Source: Flavobacterium sp. LC2016-12
GTDB taxonomy: Bacteria; Bacteroidota; Bacteroidia; Flavobacteriales; Flavobacteriaceae
Length of the DNA: 64,000 nucleotides
NCBI RefSeq assembly: GCF_015351595.1
Contig: NZ_JADKPT010000005.1
Span: 1 to 64,000 of the forward strand
Direction: 5' to 3'
The translations under genes and the position numbers were made by a program. Position 1 is the first letter of the stretch; each line of letters opens with the position of its first letter. The notes under the pieces are model-generated. The model was not told the DNA's origin, searched no databases, and saw only the letters and a program-made list of their open reading frames with translations. This document shows, in pieces, positions 25,551-34,138 of this stretch.

Positions 25551-27134
25551 TTATACCTTAGATTTTGTTTGAATATTATTTAACGTTCTTAAAATTTGCA
25601 ATGGATTTTCATCTTTTAATTCCACCGGCAATAACTCATTTGGCCAATTTTGATAACTAAAGGGTCGCACCCAACGGTAAACAGCATGAATTCCAACTGC
25701 AGTAAATCTGGAATCAGAAGAAGCTGGATAAGGACCTCCGTGAATCATTGATGGACAAACTTCAACTCCGGTAGGAACGCCATTAAAAATCAAACGTCCG
25801 ACCCTGTTTTGCATTCCTTCGATTAGTTCATTATGGTCTTCCAGTTCTTTTGGCTCTCCGATGATTGTACCTGTTAACTGCCCGTCCAATTGACTTATAA
25901 TTCTTAGTAACTGTTCTTCATCATCGCATTGTACAAGAATAGAAACTGGTCCAAAAACTTCATGGCCTAACGTTTTATTCTCTAAAAAAGTTTTACCATC
26001 AACGGTCAAAATCTTTTGTACTCCGTAATTAGGAGCTACTTCACCTTTATATTCCGCAATTTTAGAAACTCCATTTTGTGCCAACATAGTTGCTGCACCC
26101 TCTTCAAAACTATCTTTCATTGAAGCATGTAACATACAAAATGGCGATATCTTTTCAATTGCTTCTGCCAATTCTGATGAAAACTGATTTAACTCAGCTC
26201 CTTTTATCCCAATTAATAAACCCGGATTGGTACAAAACTGACCGGCACCAAGAGTAATTGATCCTGCATAAGCAGTGGCCCATTTTTGACTATTTGTTTT
26301 TAGCGCTTCTGGCAAAAAGACTACCGGGTTTATACTACCCATTTCGGCAAAAACCGGAATAGGCTCAGGTCGCTGTGAAGCAAGATCGAACAAAGCTCTT
26401 CCAGCACGAATACTACCAGTAAAACCAACTGCTTTTACTAACGGATGTTTAACCAAACTTGTTCCAAGCGTTGTTCCGCCACCAACAAGATTAGAGAAAA
26501 CACCTTCAGGCATATTTGTTTTTTGTGCGGCTTTAAGAATTGCCGAAGCAACCATTTCACCAGTACCAACATGCATCGAATGACTTTTTACAATTACAGG
26601 ACAACCCGCAGCTAAGGCCGAAGCAGTATCTCCGCCAGCAGTTGAAAATGCAAATGGAAAATTACTGGATCCAAAAACGACAATAGGACCTAATGGAACC
26701 AATATTTTTCGTAAATCTTCTTTTGGAGCCGGAAGTCTGTCTGGTAATGCTGTATCAATTGTAGCCTGAACCCAGCTTCCCTCCGCAAGCATTTGGGCAA
26801 ACGCACGTAACTGACCAACCATTCTGCCGCGTTCTCCTTCTGCTCTTCCCATCGGGAATCCGGATTCGCTACAATACTGAACCAACAAATTATCACCTAA
26901 AGCTAAAACTTCATCAGCAATAGCGTTTAAAAAAACAGCTTTTTCAAGACCGGAACAATTTTTATAGGTTCCAAATGCCTGATTAGCTAACGTAACAGCT
27001 TCTTCAATTTCTTCGGGAGTAGCTTCTGTAAAAACCCAGGGATTTTCCTTATCTAACTGCGGATTAAACGTTTTGAATGTTTTTTCTCCCGCAGCTTTAA
27101 GCGTACTTCCCACATAATTTTTTCCTGTAATCAT
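25551..27134 (-). CDS. Alpha-ketoglutarate semialdehyde dehydrogenase-type ALDH
   Basis: This 527-residue aldehyde dehydrogenase has catalytic Cys301 (GAGQFCTNPG) and general base Glu264 (VFAEMGSINP), plus the cofactor region FTGSIRAG. Length and motifs fit the long NADP-linked ketoglutarate-semialdehyde dehydrogenase group, which oxidises the semialdehyde to alpha-ketoglutarate in hydroxyproline or sugar-acid breakdown. The neighbouring lyase and epimerase make hydroxyproline the likely source. It is separated by 78 bases from the lyase gene and by two bases from the epimerase. Confidence 0.92.
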   Translation of the reverse strand: MITGKNYVGSTLKAAGEKTFKTFNPQLDKENPWVFTEATPEEIEEAVTLANQAFGTYKNCSGLEKAVFLNAIADEVLALGDNLLVQYCSESGFPMGRAEGERGRMVGQLRAFAQMLAEGSWVQATIDTALPDRLPAPKEDLRKILVPLGPIVVFGSSNFPFAFSTAGGDTASALAAGCPVIVKSHSMHVGTGEMVASAILKAAQKTNMPEGVFSNLVGGGTTLGTSLVKHPLVKAVGFTGSIRAGRALFDLASQRPEPIPVFAEMGSINPVVFLPEALKTNSQKWATAYAGSITLGAGQFCTNPGLLIGIKGAELNQFSSELAEAIEKISPFCMLHASMKDSFEEGAATMLAQNGVSKIAEYKGEVAPNYGVQKILTVDGKTFLENKTLGHEVFGPVSILVQCDDEEQLLRIISQLDGQLTGTIIGEPKELEDHNELIEGMQNRVGRLIFNGVPTGVEVCPSMIHGGPYPASSDSRFTAVGIHAVYRWVRPFSYQNWPNELLPVELKDENPLQILRTLNNIQTKSKV

Positions 27135-27212
27135 ACTATTTTCTGTTTTTGAATGAATACTTCACAATTCTTAAAAGAAGAAGTTTGCAAAATCAATTCT
27201 ATTCGTTGACTA

Positions 27213-28127
27213 CTATAAATTTTTATAATCAGGTAATGTTGGTCTTGATTCTAAAGCTTTTGCGATAATATCTAAAACCTTTTCTCTTTCAGAACCACGT
27301 AATGGTAATCTTGGGGCACGAACATTTTCTGTTCCAATACCCGTCGCTACTTCCGCAAGTTTGATATTTTGAACCAAAAACGAATTAATATCTAATTCTA
27401 ATAAAGGTAAAAACCATCTGTATATTTTCAATGCTTCATCGATTTGACCAGCTTTAGCCAATTTGTAAATTGCCACAGTCTCTCTCGGGAAAGCATCAAC
27501 CAAACCTGAAACCCATCCGTGAGAACCCATCAAAAGACTTTCTAATGCCAAAGTATCAACTCCTGATAATATTTTTAAACGATCTCCAAAACGGTTGATC
27601 ATTCTTGTTACGTTCGAAATATCTCTTGTCGATTCTTTTACAGCCTGAATATTATCAAATTTTAAAATTTCTTCAAACATATCCAGCGTAACTTCGATTT
27701 TATAATCTACCGGATTATTGTAAACCATTATAGGAAGTGATGTATTTTTTGCTACTTCAGAAAAATAAGTTATCGTTTCAAAATCAGAAGCATTATAACG
27801 CATTGGAGGCAGCATCATTAAACCTTTTGCTCCATCTTGTTCTGCTTTATTGGCTGCTAAGATTGCGCCCCGTGTAGTTTGTTCTGCAATATTCATTATA
27901 ACTGGCACCTGATTATTAACCATGCTAACAGTACTTTTTACCAATTCTCTTTTTTCCTCTTCCAAAAGTGTACTGGCTTCTCCCAAAGTACCGCCAAGAA
28001 TAATTCCTTCAACCCCGGCGTCTAGTTGTGCTTTTAAATTTACCTCAAACATTCTGAAGTCTAATTTATCATCTGCAGTAAATTTTGTCGTTACTGCCGG
28101 CATTACGCCTTTCCATTGAATACTCAT
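27213..28127 (-). CDS. DapA-superfamily lyase, likely pyrroline-4-hydroxy-2-carboxylate deaminase
   Basis: This 304-residue TIM-barrel lyase has the Schiff-base lysine Lys164 (QAVKESTRD) and Tyr136 (MVYNNPV). The pyruvate-binding loop reads GGTLGE. In a hydroxyproline operon such enzymes deaminate pyrroline-4-hydroxy-2-carboxylate to alpha-ketoglutarate semialdehyde (LhpC type). It should not be called DapA on homology alone. I start it at 28127 (MSIQWKGV); an in-frame ATG at 28151 overlaps the putative promoter element at 28149-28156 and would add eight atypical residues. It is the first gene of the operon. Confidence 0.88.
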   Translation of the reverse strand: MSIQWKGVMPAVTTKFTADDKLDFRMFEVNLKAQLDAGVEGIILGGTLGEASTLLEEEKRELVKSTVSMVNNQVPVIMNIAEQTTRGAILAANKAEQDGAKGLMMLPPMRYNASDFETITYFSEVAKNTSLPIMVYNNPVDYKIEVTLDMFEEILKFDNIQAVKESTRDISNVTRMINRFGDRLKILSGVDTLALESLLMGSHGWVSGLVDAFPRETVAIYKLAKAGQIDEALKIYRWFLPLLELDINSFLVQNIKLAEVATGIGTENVRAPRLPLRGSEREKVLDIIAKALESRPTLPDYKNL

Positions 28128-28148
28128 AATATCGATTTTTATTAAAAT

Positions 28149-28156
28149 CAAAATTA
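28149..28156 (-). promoter_or_regulatory. Putative -7 element of the hydroxyproline operon
   Basis: CAAAATTA on the plus strand reads TAATTTTG on the minus strand, a match to TAnnTTTG. A CAA at 28173-28175 could be the -33 TTG, with a spacer of 16 bases, slightly short. It would start transcription near 28142 and supports the lyase start at 28127. Confidence 0.5.
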
Positions 28157-28250
28157 TTTATATTGAACAAAGCAAGAGGCTGATAAATTACCTCAAACTA
28201 ATACTATATTACCCTATATATCCAATTTAAGCAAAAAACAAACTAATATA

Positions 28251-28283
28251 TTGCTATTTTTTTGATCAAATAAAATATATTTG
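28251..28283 (+). promoter_or_regulatory. Putative promoter of the AraC regulator
   Basis: TTG at 28251-28253, a 22-base spacer and TATATTTG at 28276-28283 match the Bacteroidota TTG-N17-23-TAnnTTTG pattern. The AraC start lies 22 bases downstream. The promoter is back-to-back with that of the hydroxyproline operon in a 178-base spacer. Confidence 0.6.
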
Positions 28284-28305
28284 ATGTAACTAACCTGAAC
28301 CAACC

Positions 28306-29151
28306 ATGAAAGTTTTTCCATTTAAAATCCCAAAATCGGGAGAAGATCCCCTTATATATCAAGAAGATAGAGAAATTGTTTTTTACGACAAGCTCCATCA
28401 ACACGAAGAAATTCAAATCAGTTTTATCGAAAAAGGAGAAGGTGCCGTTTTTGCCGGTGATACCATCTCACATTATCGCGAAGGTGATATACTCGTTATT
28501 GGCAGTAATTTGCCCCATGTTTTTAGGAGCGAAGTACATGAAAATGAGTCTTCCGTAATGCTCACGCTGTTTTTTACAACAAACTCGTTTGGGAAAGATT
28601 TTTTCTCTCTCACTACTTTCAAAAATATCCATCCTTTTTTAGAGAGCAGTAAAAATGGCTTTATCATTCATAACGCACCAAAAAAAATAACCAAGTCATT
28701 TAAAAAACTAAATAAAGCAGATAATTACGAACGCTTTCTTTTGTTTTTAGGAATTATAAAGTGGCTTTCAAATAATGATAAGGAGCTTTTGTCTAATCAT
28801 TTATATGATAAAAAAATAACCGATAATGAAGGCAAGAGAATGCAGACGGTTTTTGAACACGTTATGACTAACTTTCAGAAAAACATCAATTTAGATGAAA
28901 TTGCATCCATCGCTAATATGACTAAAAATGCCTTTTGCCGGTATTTTAAAGTCCGGACGAACAAATCTTTTTTTCAGTTTTTAATTGAAGTCAGAATTGA
29001 ACATGCTTCAAAATTATTGGCCAATAATAGTGAACTTTCTGTTCTGGAAATTGCCGAGTTGTGCGGTTTTAATAATATTTCCAATTTCAACAGGAAATTT
29101 AAAGAATTAAAACAAAAATCTCCATTACAATACCGAAAGCTCAATTTGTAA
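28306..29151 (+). CDS. AraC-family regulator with N-terminal cupin domain
   Basis: This 281-residue protein has an N-terminal cupin-like sensor (HQHEEIQISFIEKGEG ... GDILVIGSNLPHVF) and a C-terminal AraC pair of helix-turn-helix motifs (INLDEIASIANMTKNAFCRY and LSVLEIAELCGFNNISNFNR). It is transcribed away from the hydroxyproline operon across a shared 178-base spacer, which makes it the likely regulator of that operon, with hydroxyproline or a pathway intermediate as the probable effector. The effector cannot be read from sequence. Confidence 0.93.
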   Translation: MKVFPFKIPKSGEDPLIYQEDREIVFYDKLHQHEEIQISFIEKGEGAVFAGDTISHYREGDILVIGSNLPHVFRSEVHENESSVMLTLFFTTNSFGKDFFSLTTFKNIHPFLESSKNGFIIHNAPKKITKSFKKLNKADNYERFLLFLGIIKWLSNNDKELLSNHLYDKKITDNEGKRMQTVFEHVMTNFQKNINLDEIASIANMTKNAFCRYFKVRTNKSFFQFLIEVRIEHASKLLANNSELSVLEIAELCGFNNISNFNRKFKELKQKSPLQYRKLNL

Positions 29152-29161
29152 AGCTATTTTA

Positions 29162-29260
29162 TTTAACCGCAAAGAGCGCAAAGTACAAAAGCGCAAAGTT
29201 CGCAAAGCTTATATAAAACTTGCGAACTTTGCGTAAACCTTAGCGCCCTTTGCGGTTAAA
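29162..29260. repeat. Long imperfect inverted repeat, 'CGCAAAG' family
   Basis: TTTAACCGCAAAG at 29162 pairs with CTTTGCGGTTAAA ending at 29260, and the inner blocks GCGCAAAGTTCGCAAAG and CTTGCGAACTTTGCG also pair, giving a cruciform of about 99 bases. It sits between convergent genes (AraC and the EEP protein), so it may also act as a terminator. Confidence 0.85.
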
Positions 29261-29266
29261 AAAACT

Positions 29267-30313
29267 TTATTCAATTGAAAGCCTTGTCATAATTGGATAA
29301 TGATCCGAGTTTTCGAAATCAGAAAAACTTTCAAATTGTTTAACTTTCATTTTACTGTCTGCAAAAATATAGTCAATTCGTGCAGGGTAATAACGGAATT
29401 TATACGTGGCTCCAAAACCTCCGCCAGCTTCTTCAAAAGTATCTTTTAGTTTTCCTTTTATATTTCGATATACATAGGAGAACGGACTGTTATTCATATC
29501 CCCACAAATAATAATTGGATTTTTACATTGCTTAATATTCTCTTTAAATATTTCAGCCTGCTCTTGCTGCTGCCTAAATCCTTTACTAATTCTGGTATAA
29601 ATTAATTGTGATTTTTGCTGATTTACATTATCAATATCATTAGAGATTTTATCGACATCCGGTGAAATTTTGATAGATTGCAAATGCATATTATAAACCC
29701 GAATTACATCTTTACCTCGTTTTATATCCGCATAGATCACATTGTTATCTGAATTTGGAAAGATGATATTTCCTTCATACAAGATTGGGAATTTAGAAAA
29801 AATAGCCTGACCTGTTTTTATCTGATTTCCATCAATAAAAATATAACGGTGCGGATATACTTTTAAATCCAGATGTGCCGAATTCGAATATTCCTGAATG
29901 CACAAAATATCAGGGTCTTTTTCGTCGATAAAAGTTTTAATGTTGGATGGAATATCATCCCGATCCAGCCATTTAAAAACATTAAAAAGACGCACATTAT
30001 AGCTCATTACAGAGAAATCTTTTTCGTCTTTGACATACTCTTTTGCCGAAAATTTGTAAAACTTACTGATAAAGGTAATTCCCGTCAAGAGAACCAAACC
30101 AGATAATATAAGGCGTTTTTTAAACTGAATAGCCCAATAAATAAAGAAGAATGCGTTCAGCACAAAAAAGGCAGGCATAAACAGCGTAAGCACCGATAAA
30201 AGCGGAAAGCTCTTAGGTGCTAGGAAAGGTAAAATATAGACGCTAAATGTAAGCACAGTTAACACTATATTCAAAAAGAACATTATCTTATTAAACCACG
30301 AAAGGTTTTTCAT
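29267..30313 (-). CDS. Membrane-anchored endonuclease/exonuclease/phosphatase protein
   Basis: This 348-residue protein has three N-terminal hydrophobic segments within residues 1-90, followed by an EEP (DNase I-like) domain. Motifs are VMSYNVRLFN, ILCIQEYS, ICGDMNNSP, RIDYIFADS and the C-terminal SDHYPIMT, which together hold the metal-binding and catalytic Asp, Glu and His. Substrates of such Bacteroidota proteins are not known; they could hydrolyse phosphodiesters in DNA, lipids or inositides. It is the last gene of the mutL-rhomboid-rhomboid set, 18 bases after the second rhomboid. Confidence 0.88.
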   Translation of the reverse strand: MKNLSWFNKIMFFLNIVLTVLTFSVYILPFLAPKSFPLLSVLTLFMPAFFVLNAFFFIYWAIQFKKRLILSGLVLLTGITFISKFYKFSAKEYVKDEKDFSVMSYNVRLFNVFKWLDRDDIPSNIKTFIDEKDPDILCIQEYSNSAHLDLKVYPHRYIFIDGNQIKTGQAIFSKFPILYEGNIIFPNSDNNVIYADIKRGKDVIRVYNMHLQSIKISPDVDKISNDIDNVNQQKSQLIYTRISKGFRQQQEQAEIFKENIKQCKNPIIICGDMNNSPFSYVYRNIKGKLKDTFEEAGGGFGATYKFRYYPARIDYIFADSKMKVKQFESFSDFENSDHYPIMTRLSIE

Positions 30314-30331
30314 ATTTTGTTGCTAAAAGGA

Positions 30332-31195
30332 TTATTTTCCAGCTTTAAATAAAAACTCTTTTTCTTCTTTTGTCAGACAATCATAACCAGACTGGCTAAT
30401 CTTATCCAAAATTTCATCAATTTGCTGCTGCGTTTTGTCTTTCGTAACAATTCTTGATGTCGATTTTTCTGTAGGTTTTTGATAATTTTTATGAACTTTT
30501 TTGAATGGGGTCGAAGGGGATTTTTTAAATAGATTTGCGAAGAAATCAAGTGTTCTGGAAATTACAATACTCAAATCAGATCCGTTTTGAAGCAATTTGA
30601 TGTAAATAAATCCGAATAAAGCGCCAGCTAAATGCGAAATATGGCCTCCCATATTTTCCAAACGAAGCTGCATTAAATCCAAAATTAAAATGACAGCCGT
30701 AATGTGCCACAATTTTACATTTCCGATTAATAACAAACGAACATTCATTAACGGCTGATAGGTCGTTGCTGCCACTAAAATAGCCATAATTGCTGCAGAA
30801 GCGCCAACTATGGATCCTGCATAATCTAAAAAATAATAACTTAATGCAAAAACAACTCCTGCAAAAATGGCACTTAAGATATATAATCCTAAATATTGTT
30901 TTTGAGTAAAAAAGGTTAGAAATAACTGGCTTGAAAAATTTAAAACCATCATATTAAACAACAAATGCAAAAATGATGCATGAAAAAAGGCATAGGTTAA
31001 AAATGTCCAGGGTCTAAATAAAAATACAGTAGGATCTGAAGATAATTCTAACCAATTTGGATAAGCGAATGCTCCTGTAAAATTCGGCCAGAAAAAAACC
31101 AATGAAATCAGGAAACAGGCAATGTTCCAGTAAATAACACGCAGCGCGATTCCTCCTATTTTATATTGTAGTTTTAAATCATCTAAAATATTCAT
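30332..31195 (-). CDS. Rhomboid intramembrane serine protease with C-terminal tail
   Basis: This 287-residue protein has about six membrane spans. The nucleophile is Ser133 in IVGASAAI (the family usually reads GASG) and the base is His188 in GGHISHLAGA, with the helix-2 HLLFNM motif present. A hydrophilic C-terminal tail of about 75 residues ends in KISQSGYDCLTKEEKEFLFK, a segment common in Bacteroidota rhomboids. It should cut membrane proteins within the bilayer. It lies 43 bases after the other rhomboid gene. Confidence 0.93.
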   Translation of the reverse strand: MNILDDLKLQYKIGGIALRVIYWNIACFLISLVFFWPNFTGAFAYPNWLELSSDPTVFLFRPWTFLTYAFFHASFLHLLFNMMVLNFSSQLFLTFFTQKQYLGLYILSAIFAGVVFALSYYFLDYAGSIVGASAAIMAILVAATTYQPLMNVRLLLIGNVKLWHITAVILILDLMQLRLENMGGHISHLAGALFGFIYIKLLQNGSDLSIVISRTLDFFANLFKKSPSTPFKKVHKNYQKPTEKSTSRIVTKDKTQQQIDEILDKISQSGYDCLTKEEKEFLFKAGK

Positions 31196-31238
31196 AAAGT
31201 TTCCTTTGTTTTTTAGTTTCCGATATTAAAGTTAAAAA

Positions 31239-32054
31239 TTAATTCCAACGATTACTATTAAACTGATTTTTTTTCCAGTACCACATCATAAAATATCCAA
31301 CAATAGCTCCCCCAATGTGCGCAAAATGAGCAACTCCTGTTCCTCCACTTCCAAACAAAGAATCTCCTTTGAAGCCTAAGAATAAATCTATCGCTAAAAT
31401 TCCCGGAACAAAATATTTAGCCTTTATTGGAATTGGAATAAACATTAAAGCTAATTCAGCATTTGGAAACATAAAAGCAAATGCAACTAAAAGTCCATAA
31501 ACAGCACCTGAAGCACCTACCATAGGTACTTGATTAATTACTGAAGCGTCAAATAAGGCTTTGAATCCTTCATCATTTAGAGTACTCAATTTTCCTGCAT
31601 CTTGTAATATTGGTTTGATTCCATCTAAAAATAAATCGGATCTAAAATTCATTCCATCACTAAAATTTACATTTAAAATTTGATGTAATGTATTATCAGA
31701 TAATCCTAAATATTGTACTGGCTCCAAAGCATTCTGAAATTGCAAATAATTAACTCCTATTTGCAATAATGCTGCTCCTAAACCACAAGAAATATAAAAG
31801 AATATAAATTTCTTTCCACCCCAAAAGTGCTCTAAAGCAGAACCAAACGAAACCATTGCAAACATATTAAAAGCAATATGCATAATATTTCCATGCATAA
31901 ACATATGTGTCAAAAGTTGCCATAGCTTAAAAAAATCACTCTCTGGAAAAAAGAGAGCAAAATATTGTTCAGATACTGGTACCATCCAGGAACCAATAAA
32001 AAAGATAATATTGATTATTAATAGTTGTTTTACAACTGGAGTCATGTTCATCAT
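31239..32054 (-). CDS. Rhomboid intramembrane serine protease
   Basis: This 271-residue protein has the dyad Ser182 (VGASGAVYG) and His246 (VAHFAHIGGA), with HIAFNMF in helix 2. A polar insert of about 65 residues (around 108-175) between two spans is longer than in simple bacterial rhomboids. Its ATG overlaps the mutL stop by four bases, so the two are translationally coupled. Why mutL and rhomboids are joined is unknown; the arrangement may be only operon economy. Confidence 0.94.
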   Translation of the reverse strand: MMNMTPVVKQLLIINIIFFIGSWMVPVSEQYFALFFPESDFFKLWQLLTHMFMHGNIMHIAFNMFAMVSFGSALEHFWGGKKFIFFYISCGLGAALLQIGVNYLQFQNALEPVQYLGLSDNTLHQILNVNFSDGMNFRSDLFLDGIKPILQDAGKLSTLNDEGFKALFDASVINQVPMVGASGAVYGLLVAFAFMFPNAELALMFIPIPIKAKYFVPGILAIDLFLGFKGDSLFGSGGTGVAHFAHIGGAIVGYFMMWYWKKNQFNSNRWN

Positions 32055-33967
32055 ACGGCAAACTTTTTATCTATATCTTCAACACGCATTGTGATGAAAG
32101 TAGGTTTTTGAAAAGGTGAAATATTGGGATCTTTGCAGGCAAACAATCCGTTTACCAAATTATCTTGTTCTTTTTCGGTTAAATAAGATCCCGTTTTAAC
32201 CGCTAAACTTTTAGCCATCGATTTGGCAATAGTATCATTCTGACTGTAACTACTCGCTGGAATTCCGTCTTGCAAATCAGTTAATAATTGTTCGATTACT
32301 AAGGAAACTTCACTTTCTGTAATATTCACAGGAATTCCAGAAATAACAATATGATCAGTCTGTGCTTCTTCAAAAACAAAACCTGTTGTTTCTAATGAAG
32401 GTTTCAATTCTTCAATCAATGTCATTTCATCTGAAGAATAAAACAAATTCAACGGAAATAACAATTGTTGACTTGAAGCCTGATTCATGGTCATATTCAG
32501 TAAAAATTGTTCGTACAAAATACGTTGGTGTGCACGTTGCTGATCAACGATAACCATTCCGGATTTTATAGGAGAAACAATATATTTTTTATGAATTTGA
32601 TAGGTCTTTTGAGGTGCCGTTTCTACCTCATCATCATTAAATAAAGATGAAGTTACTTCTTCATTTTCAAAAGTAAAAGGCGAGCTTTCGATACTTTCTG
32701 TATCCAAACCTACGTACAAACTTTCCCAACTTGTGGTTGGTTCTACTCTTTTCGAATATCCGGAATAAGATGAACCTGAAGACGAAGACGAACCTGAACT
32801 GTAACCAGAAGCAGATCCCGAAGAACCCGATTTTGTATAATGCTGATTCGTTTTATCATCTGTAAACGGATTAAAAGTACCATCAACCTGAATTGTAGGT
32901 GTTTCGGCCTCTAAATCTTTATAATGGTATGGAGTATCTAAATTGGCATCACGATCAAAATCTAAAACCGGAGCCACATTAAACTGCCCTAAACTGTGTT
33001 TTATCGAAGCTCTTAAAATAGCATATAAAGCTTGTTCATCATCAAACTTAATTTCTGTTTTAGTCGGATGAATGTTGATATCTATCGTATTTGGCGGAAC
33101 TTGCAGATATAAGAAATAACTTGGCTGTGAACCATCTTTTAAAAGCCCGTCGTATGCCGCCATTACTGCGTGATGCAGATAACCGCTTTTAATGAAACGA
33201 TCGTTTACAAAAAAGAATTGTTCTCCTCTGTTTTTCTTGGCAAATTCAGGTTTACAAACAAACCCCTGAACATTGATAATCTCCGTATCTTCGTTAACCG
33301 GAACTAATTTCTCATTGGTTTTTCCGGAGAAAATTCCAACAACACGCTGACGATATCCTGCTGCAGGCAAATTGTACATTTCACTTCCATTATGATAAAA
33401 AGTAAAATGAATATTAGGATGTGCCAAAGCTACACGTTGAAACTCATCCATAACATGACGAAATTCAACCGTATCCGATTTTAAGAAGTTACGGCGGGCA
33501 GGAATATTAAAAAAAAGATTTTTAACTGCAAATGAAGTTCCTTTTGGTAAAACTGCTACTTCCTGAGAAACGAATTTACTTCCTTCAATTACAATATGTG
33601 TTCCTAATTCTTCCTGGTCTTGTTTGGTTTTCATTTCCATATGGGCAATTGCCGCAATAGAAGCCAAAGCTTCTCCTCGGAAACCTTTAGTGCACAATGA
33701 AAACAAATCTTCTGCCTGACGAATTTTTGAAGTGGCGTGACGTTCAAAGCACAAACGCGCATCAGTCACGCTCATTCCTTTACCGTTATCAATAACCTGT
33801 ACTAATGATTTTCCGGCATCTTTAATAATTAATTTAATGTCGGTTGCATCAGCATCAACAGCATTTTCTAAAAGCTCTTTTACAACTGAAGCTGGTCTTT
33901 GAACCACTTCTCCAGCAGCAATTTGATTAGCAACGTGATCAGGAAGTAATTGAATTATACTCGACAT
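32051..33967 (-). CDS. mutL: DNA mismatch repair protein MutL
   Basis: This 638-residue protein has the GHKL ATPase domain: IAAGEVVQRPASVVKELLEN, DNGKGM, ATSKI and GFRGEAL. A long Ser/Gly-rich linker (about 375-400, SGSSGSASGYSSGSSSSSGS) leads to the C-terminal dimerisation domain. The metal-binding endonuclease motif DQHA(x)2E reads DQQRAHQRILYE here, so nicking activity is doubtful from sequence. MutL links MutS mismatch recognition to strand removal. It is the first gene of the operon. Confidence 0.97.
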   Translation of the reverse strand: MSSIIQLLPDHVANQIAAGEVVQRPASVVKELLENAVDADATDIKLIIKDAGKSLVQVIDNGKGMSVTDARLCFERHATSKIRQAEDLFSLCTKGFRGEALASIAAIAHMEMKTKQDQEELGTHIVIEGSKFVSQEVAVLPKGTSFAVKNLFFNIPARRNFLKSDTVEFRHVMDEFQRVALAHPNIHFTFYHNGSEMYNLPAAGYRQRVVGIFSGKTNEKLVPVNEDTEIINVQGFVCKPEFAKKNRGEQFFFVNDRFIKSGYLHHAVMAAYDGLLKDGSQPSYFLYLQVPPNTIDINIHPTKTEIKFDDEQALYAILRASIKHSLGQFNVAPVLDFDRDANLDTPYHYKDLEAETPTIQVDGTFNPFTDDKTNQHYTKSGSSGSASGYSSGSSSSSGSSYSGYSKRVEPTTSWESLYVGLDTESIESSPFTFENEEVTSSLFNDDEVETAPQKTYQIHKKYIVSPIKSGMVIVDQQRAHQRILYEQFLLNMTMNQASSQQLLFPLNLFYSSDEMTLIEELKPSLETTGFVFEEAQTDHIVISGIPVNITESEVSLVIEQLLTDLQDGIPASSYSQNDTIAKSMAKSLAVKTGSYLTEKEQDNLVNGLFACKDPNISPFQKPTFITMRVEDIDKKFAV

Positions 33968-34138
33968 TTAAAATTTTAGATTGTAGATTAAAGATTTGAG
34001 ATTTTTGATTTGAAATCTAAATCAAGGTGTACAAATTTAATGAATTTCTGTTGGCTTTTTAAACTTAAGCTCTCATAAAAAAAACAAAAACCACAATCCT
34101 CTATAAAACAGAAAGATTGTATTTAATCAACAATGAAT

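Noticed and set aside
27213-28127. Calling the lyase DapA (lysine pathway)
   Set aside because: Its operon holds hydroxyproline enzymes and the protein is only a superfamily match; dapB stands far away at 3506-4207.
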